9,483 nucleotides of DNA, taken from NCBI GenBank assembly GCA_000434115.1, contig FR894048.1, positions 29,164 through 38,646 on the forward strand, given 5' to 3'. Under the pieces are notes generated by a model that saw only the letters and a list, made by a program, of their open reading frames with translations, ran no database searches and had not been told where the DNA came from. Source of the DNA: Roseburia sp. CAG:309. GTDB lineage: Bacteria; Bacillota; Clostridia; Lachnospirales; Lachnospiraceae. Positions within the stretch are counted from its first letter, which is position 1. Each line of letters opens with the position of its first letter. Positions 9,001-9,483 of this stretch are shown piece by piece. The position numbers were made by a program, and so were the translations under genes.

Positions 9001-9483
9001 AACAAAAATCAATTGCCGAGAACCACCTTTGTCCGCCGTAAAAACATTAAAAAGAAAGGTGTCCGCATTACCTGGAAGGGTGTGCGTGGAGCACAATCCT
9101 ATAATGTTTACCGTGCGAAAAAGGCGAACGGCAAATATAAACTGGTAGCAAATGTCAAAGAGAGTTGTTACACAAGTAAGAAGAAAAATGCACGCAAGTA
9201 TTATTACAAAGTTGTTGCGGTAGCCAAGAAGAAGAAAAACAACAGCGAAATGAGTGCATATGCAATTTCCGCAAATGTGGATAAGGCAGCGGCATCTGCG
9301 GCACAGGCGGCAGCAGGAACGAAAGTCTCTGCCGGAAAGATCAAGACCCTCAAAGGCAAAGTTACCAAGGTTAAGGCAAAGGCCAAGAAAGGCAGGATTC
9401 TTGTTTCTTGGAAGAAACATAAGAAAGCCAGCGGCTATATCGTGTACCGTGCGGAAAGTAAATACGGAGTTTACGATGAATTT
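1..9483 (+). CDS. Giant multi-domain surface/secreted protein, internal fragment (both ends missing)
   Basis: Frame 1 is open over all 3161 codons, with no start or stop codon of its own in the window, so the full protein is longer than 3161 residues (over about 340 kDa). The translation is consistently protein-like: glycine turns, alternating hydrophobic strands, Asp/Gly calcium-loop motifs and recognisable beta-sandwich modules. No catalytic motif, transmembrane helix, signal peptide or LPXTG motif is seen; the last two would lie outside the window. Order of modules: unknown N-terminal part, acidic linker, amphipathic beta-strand segment, propeller-like region, two CARDB-like domains, Ig-like and galactose-binding-like domains, cadherin-like, InlB-like and OmpL47-like domains, then lysine-rich FN3 modules. 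By family knowledge, such chains occur in exoproteins of Lachnospiraceae and related Clostridia. A role in adhesion, or as a cell-surface stalk or scaffold, is inference. Regulation cannot be read because the upstream DNA is absent. Coding status is near certain; function is not known. Confidence 0.96.
565..600 (+). other. Calcium-loop-like motif (residues 189-200)
   Basis: Residues 189-200 read DSDGDGKFYLGT. Asp at loop positions 1, 3 and 5, Gly at 6 and a hydrophobic residue (Phe) at 8 match the start of an EF-hand or dockerin-type calcium loop. Position 12 is Thr rather than Asp or Glu, so coordination would be incomplete or differ from a true EF-hand. A thrombospondin-type or excalibur-like Asp loop is the alternative. 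Confidence 0.5.
1162..1197 (+). other. Canonical EF-hand-type calcium loop (residues 388-399)
   Basis: Residues 388-399 read DKNGDGKYTEDE. Asp, Asn and Asp at positions 1, 3 and 5, Gly at 6, an aromatic at 8 and Glu at 12 fit the 12-residue EF-hand loop. The flanks are strand-like (LVAIYN before, ITPIKIL after) rather than helical, as often seen in bacterial exoproteins where such loops sit between beta elements and stiffen the chain when calcium is bound. Calcium binding is inferred from the motif only. Confidence 0.65.
1798..1905 (+). other. Acidic low-complexity linker (residues 600-635)
   Basis: A stretch rich in Glu, Ala, Ser and Pro, with no strand-forming pattern, joins the N-terminal part to the beta-strand segment after residue 640. 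It begins just after a VPEPAAQS sequence and ends at SPGVSLPE. It has no aromatic residue after Phe601, and is most likely an exposed flexible hinge marking a domain boundary. Confidence 0.6.
1921..2715 (+). other. Unusual amphipathic/hydrophobic beta-strand segment (residues 641-905)
   Basis: After an IELGYGTFMMGDD turn and a charged Lys/Asn-rich stretch (665-724), residues 725-885 form a run of long predicted strands with alternating polar and apolar residues: IDIAVNMSFVWKY, SSAMIALAIEGSVRLQYRF, FYVYVQIGMELEAQTGIELE, LYVEAGAGVGVDLAKLEIYVKVSVSFAFTI and VGFRVVFLFFSYEMDVIG. Glycine and small residues punctuate the turns. Cys768-Cys769 are adjacent and Cys881 lies near the end; none of the strands is a helix-type membrane anchor. 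The pattern recalls beta-barrel or large beta-sheet proteins, which is odd for a Gram-positive exoprotein. It directly precedes the propeller-like region. I do not recognise a named family, so this may be an undescribed domain; the strand assignment is inferred from residue pattern. Confidence 0.55.
2941..4590 (+). other. Divergent beta-propeller-like region (residues about 981-1530)
   Basis: Recurring paired strands look like propeller blades, each with a core of the type 'xYxxYT' or 'xxVIWT' followed by a second strand such as 'LYVxK': NYVLYTI (996) with MLVLSKL (1014); TIKVIWTSYN (1079); YFISYTT (1265) with LYVQKAAI (1286); FLMYTMNG (1365); ISAVYTQTV (1427) with LYVTKYDP (1443); LTILTKG (1519). 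The blade at 1416-1450 starts with DGDGN before the strand, a common propeller turn. Spacings are roughly 83, 186, 100, 63 and 91 residues, so the double-sized gap may hide another blade, giving six or seven. A hydrophilic helical insertion (1165-1200, TEAELAEREAKYQEKYDKD) interrupts it. Propellers in such proteins usually serve as binding platforms. The fold call rests on pattern only. Confidence 0.5.
4702..5001 (+). other. CARDB-like beta-sandwich 1 (residues 1568-1667)
   Basis: The pattern is that of CARDB/APHP-type adhesion modules: an opening strand (KIGEASITFDKNNFVSG), then ELSGSVSFRNTGDVAIRG, in which 'NTGD' matches the 'xNxGx' turn found in these domains. A long loop and a strand starting at AKWKVES follow, and the segment closes with GGKIYIEVQED. 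Length (about 100 residues) fits the family. It lies directly after the propeller-like region and before a second similar module. Confidence 0.55.
5083..5571 (+). other. CARDB-like beta-sandwich 2 (residues 1695-1857)
   Basis: AELSIDNLEITASD opens the module; MTVSNKGVEDASNVKFQVK (1730-1748) is a close match to the CARDB 'xVxNxGxxxAxxxxVxxxx' signature, and PAGKTQTIQGKIVIP (1807-1821) matches the usual 'l.aG.s.tv...w.v' strand. It ends with AEEYETRNNTEYGKV, the typical Asn-Asn ending of CARDB domains. It is longer than usual because of an inserted stretch (about 1750-1800) rich in Asp and Gly. Family role: a cell-surface adhesion-type module. Confidence 0.7.
5581..5880 (+). other. Ig-like domain, BIg2-like (residues 1861-1960)
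   Basis: VSLTVGNPVNFTLKMQ (1869-1884) and NVKTGYVTVTAQKEGSGVLRIADTTTGSFKDITFAATV (two pieces, 1924-1961) resemble the first and last strands of a bacterial Ig-like (BIg2-type) domain, where the 'VTAxKEGSGxLxI' part corresponds to the usual 'v.a..~G.a.i.v' strand. The central part is divergent. Weak family assignment; a beta-sandwich of some kind is likely. Confidence 0.45.
5890..6285 (+). other. Galactose-binding-like beta-sandwich (residues 1964-2095)
   Basis: Order of elements matches galactose-binding-like domains of exo-enzymes and adhesins: an opening NPVFEFTDALHGQKWEDI; GEGNSFTFTTYARSIDFYYTGD (in two parts, 2008-2029), equivalent to the 'G.s..ftFtGt.i.~~g' strand pair; a central strand pair with a charged turn (FVTKQYKDRDGEEVEGEYY); then HTVDFNNTSLKKHTVTVKV (2061-2079), equivalent to the '..v....gL..g.HtV.v.v' ending, and finally SFDRMVEYYSE, where the family often has a conserved 'iDaf'. 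The family usually binds carbohydrates or is structural. Ligand is unknown. Confidence 0.6.
6328..6588 (+). other. Bacterial Ig-like domain (residues 2110-2196)
   Basis: VKPTIVIGKTLPTSGTKL begins the module, followed by GTVLEIPVYAYDDVMLNSVSI (two strands). It closes with KNGTYHVIVEDSSGNIKQQHIDI (2172-2194 in two parts), the common 'NGtY.v.v.D.aGN....~i.i' ending of bacterial Ig-like domains. About 87 residues, normal for the family. A similar ending recurs in the next module and again at 2960-2983. Confidence 0.65.
6625..6939 (+). other. Bacterial Ig-like domain (residues 2209-2313)
   Basis: DDWPDVTMKLVDESGNPITDY opens (2209 on), with strands AYIAYDIKAK and IKSVEIQKVDM, and ends with SENGYYQMKVTDSADNVTTAILCVEYL, the same 'ENGxYxxxVTDxxxN' signature as the module before it. 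It belongs to the run of Ig-like modules between the galactose-binding-like and cadherin-like domains. Confidence 0.6.
6940..7251 (+). other. Probable Ig-like domain (residues 2314-2417)
   Basis: A roughly 100-residue beta-rich unit: KGPKVYLYTADGVENQLFYC opens (with Cys2333), strands at AVVYEGKVTATN, SIEVEGKE and TVMLEDS follow, and it ends with REFTIAAQDVSGKLTTYIYT, a 'x.ft.~a.D.~G~.t.~.y' ending as in Ig-like modules. No specific family named. The next residue run begins the cadherin-like domain. Confidence 0.45.
7252..7500 (+). other. Cadherin-like beta-sandwich (residues 2418-2500)
   Basis: The order fits the bacterial cadherin-like beta-sandwich: LSALAVGSAEDIAYGVKLNG in place of 'Ls.L.v.....' , then FKPYQRNYTVDVPYGY for 'f.p....Y.v.v....', EVNATCARGATINKNW for 'v.vta....~a.i', and a closing VLTIKVTKDDMENMYTLTLKR for 'i.v.v...dg....Y.l.~~r'. 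Length is about 83 residues, as usual for the family. These modules are found in surface proteins and carbohydrate-active enzymes of Firmicutes. Confidence 0.75.
7507..7872 (+). other. Cys-containing Ig-like domain (residues 2503-2624)
   Basis: It opens with CTCDIS (Cys2503, Cys2505) directly after the cadherin-like domain; this juxtaposition of a cadherin-like or glycosidase module with a 'C.C.I..' start is familiar from Lachnospiraceae glycoside hydrolases. Strands: SLQFDVQTDVTLCEV (Cys2538), DNVKLSYELTDE, TIVFNRIPEG, AVHVKVKAKTDSCERSKIITYTVRN (Cys2612). Family assignment is weak; a beta-sandwich is likely. The four cysteines could pair as disulfides, which cannot be read from sequence. Confidence 0.45.
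7876..8142 (+). other. InlB B-repeat-like domain (residues 2626-2714)
   Basis: The signature is clear: YDVGLEVTEGGEV opens, then YEVNTGFELELKAAEKEGYEFAGWYDSSDKLLS (2661-2691 in pieces) matches 'Y..Gt.v.l.A.a..GY.F.gWy~...~~ls', and DFIYTVGKDETIRAMFKD matches '..~.f.v..d~ti.A.F..'. The Phe-Ala-Gly-Trp-Tyr core (2681-2685) and the closing 'AMF' are the hallmarks. It is the divergent type found widely in Firmicutes surface proteins; named for internalin B of Listeria. Function here: probably a structural spacer or adhesion module. Confidence 0.8.
8149..8469 (+). other. OmpL47-like or Ig-like domain (residues 2717-2823)
   Basis: EDELSGVKSISYQIV (2754-2768) followed by NGKWISYDGKPITLEEEMDFVVYAKIVDQDDNEA (2778-2811 in parts) follows the 'SGv.si.Y.i.......W..y..pi.l..~g...vyaki.D..gN' layout of OmpL47-type beta-domains, which recur in bacterial exoproteins. 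About 107 residues, within the usual range if the leading strand SIILTDLNG is included. Confidence 0.6.
8470..8724 (+). other. Bacterial Ig-like domain (residues 2824-2908)
   Basis: AAVIHLAPNF is the first strand; DAAIVATVQKGTAALKEIRYVVNGE the middle sheet; and ISDLPDGVYDVTVYAKDILGKEVSAKVSVKK (2878-2908 in two parts) the ending, a variant of 'l.dG.Y.v.v.a.D..G~....~~~~'. It follows the OmpL47-like module without a linker and precedes another Ig-like unit. Confidence 0.6.
8725..8961 (+). other. Short Ig-like domain (residues 2909-2987)
   Basis: About 79 residues: PVLSITGVPAGTVEKATLGIEATGG opens, ISGIKEIRVNGKPY-like turn in the middle (VSGIKEIRVNGKPYTG), and it ends in VTENGTYVFELENNAGSVTTKTITI, repeating the 'ENGTYxFxxxNxAG' ending of the modules at 2110-2313. 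A Pro/Thr/Ala linker (2988-3000, KPTQAPDPSTVTA) then separates the Ig-like chain from the basic tail. Confidence 0.6.
9022..9282 (+). other. Lysine-rich FN3-like domain (residues 3008-3094)
   Basis: KKKGVRITWKGVRGAQSYNVYRAK is the FN3 hallmark 'v.itW~~v.gA..Y.vyra.', with Trp3025 and Tyr3034; the second half (GKYKLVANVKESCYTSK...) matches 'g.y~~va.v....yt', and YYYKVVAVAKKKKNNSEMSAYA the 'Y.Y.V.A......~s..s' end. The surface is unusually basic: 3061-3080 alone has nine Lys or Arg. Such basic FN3 modules are common at the C-terminal end of Lachnospiraceae secreted proteins. Confidence 0.8.
9283..9339 (+). other. Ala-rich linker between FN3 modules (residues 3095-3113)
   Basis: Residues 3096-3105 are almost all Ala (with Ser and Gln), then GTKVSAGK leads into the next FN3 module. 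It lacks strand-forming residues and is probably a flexible or short helical spacer. Confidence 0.6.
9340..9483 (+). other. Second lysine-rich FN3-like domain, cut by the window end (residues 3114-3161)
   Basis: KIKTLKGKVTKVKAKAKKGR leads into ILVSWKKHKKASGYIVYRAESKYGVYDEF (two pieces), the FN3 start with 'vsWkk...asGYivyRa'. Only the first half is present; the rest and the C-terminus lie outside the window. With the domain before it, this shows the protein ends in, or passes through, a tandem of basic FN3 modules. Confidence 0.75.

Noticed and set aside
8443..9420. 325-codon open frame on the minus strand
   Set aside because: It is in exact register with the + frame codons and ends where a TCA codon at 8443 reads as a stop on the other strand. 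Antisense stops in this register arise only from TTA, CTA and TCA codons, which this gene rarely uses. The translation is rich in Cys, Phe and Arg without domain logic, whereas the + frame here encodes clear Ig-like and FN3 modules.
1..9483. Internal promoters, terminators, tRNAs, CRISPR arrays or insertion sequences
   Set aside because: Continuous coding sequence with no cloverleaf, no regularly spaced DNA repeats, no inverted terminal repeats and no hairpin followed by a T run that I could find by eye.

Overview
The whole window is the inside of one enormous protein-coding gene on the + strand. Reading in frame from base 1, all 3161 codons are open with no stop, and neither a start nor a stop codon belonging to the gene is present, so both ends lie outside the window. 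There is no intergenic DNA, RNA gene, mobile element, CRISPR array, promoter or terminator that I can support. The long open frames on the minus strand are shadows of this gene.

The encoded protein looks like a giant secreted or surface-displayed, multi-domain beta-rich protein of a Gram-positive gut-type Clostridia, most likely a Lachnospiraceae member. The reasons are a moderate GC content judged by eye, a string of small bacterial Ig-like and cadherin-like modules, an InlB-type repeat, and lysine-rich fibronectin type III (FN3) modules at the C-terminal end. This module set is typical of large exoproteins in that family. No signal peptide, sortase motif or catalytic domain is visible.

Layout by residue (residue n begins at base 3n-2): 1-600, an unrecognised aromatic and beta-rich N-terminal part with two calcium-loop-like motifs (189-200 and a canonical EF-hand loop at 388-399); 601-635, an acidic Ala/Pro/Ser linker; 641-905, an unusual segment of amphipathic and hydrophobic beta strands including a Cys-Cys pair; about 980-1530, a divergent beta-propeller-like region; 1568-1667 and 1695-1857, two CARDB-like beta sandwiches; 1861-1960, an Ig-like (BIg2-like) domain; 1964-2095, a galactose-binding-like sandwich; 2110-2416, three Ig-like domains; 2418-2500, a cadherin-like domain; 2503-2624, a Cys-containing Ig-like domain; 2626-2714, an InlB B-repeat-like domain; 2717-2823, an OmpL47-like domain; 2824-2983, two more Ig-like domains; 3008-3094 and 3114-3161 (cut), strongly basic FN3 modules.

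Taken together this reads as a long adhesive or scaffold stalk. A propeller and an odd beta-strand module lie in its N-terminal half, a possible carbohydrate-binding sandwich in the middle, and a highly cationic tail at the C-terminal end that could hold the protein to anionic cell-wall polymers. The part most likely to be undescribed is the pair formed by the 641-905 segment and the propeller-like region after it. All domain names are by-eye calls from motif patterns; no profile search was run.
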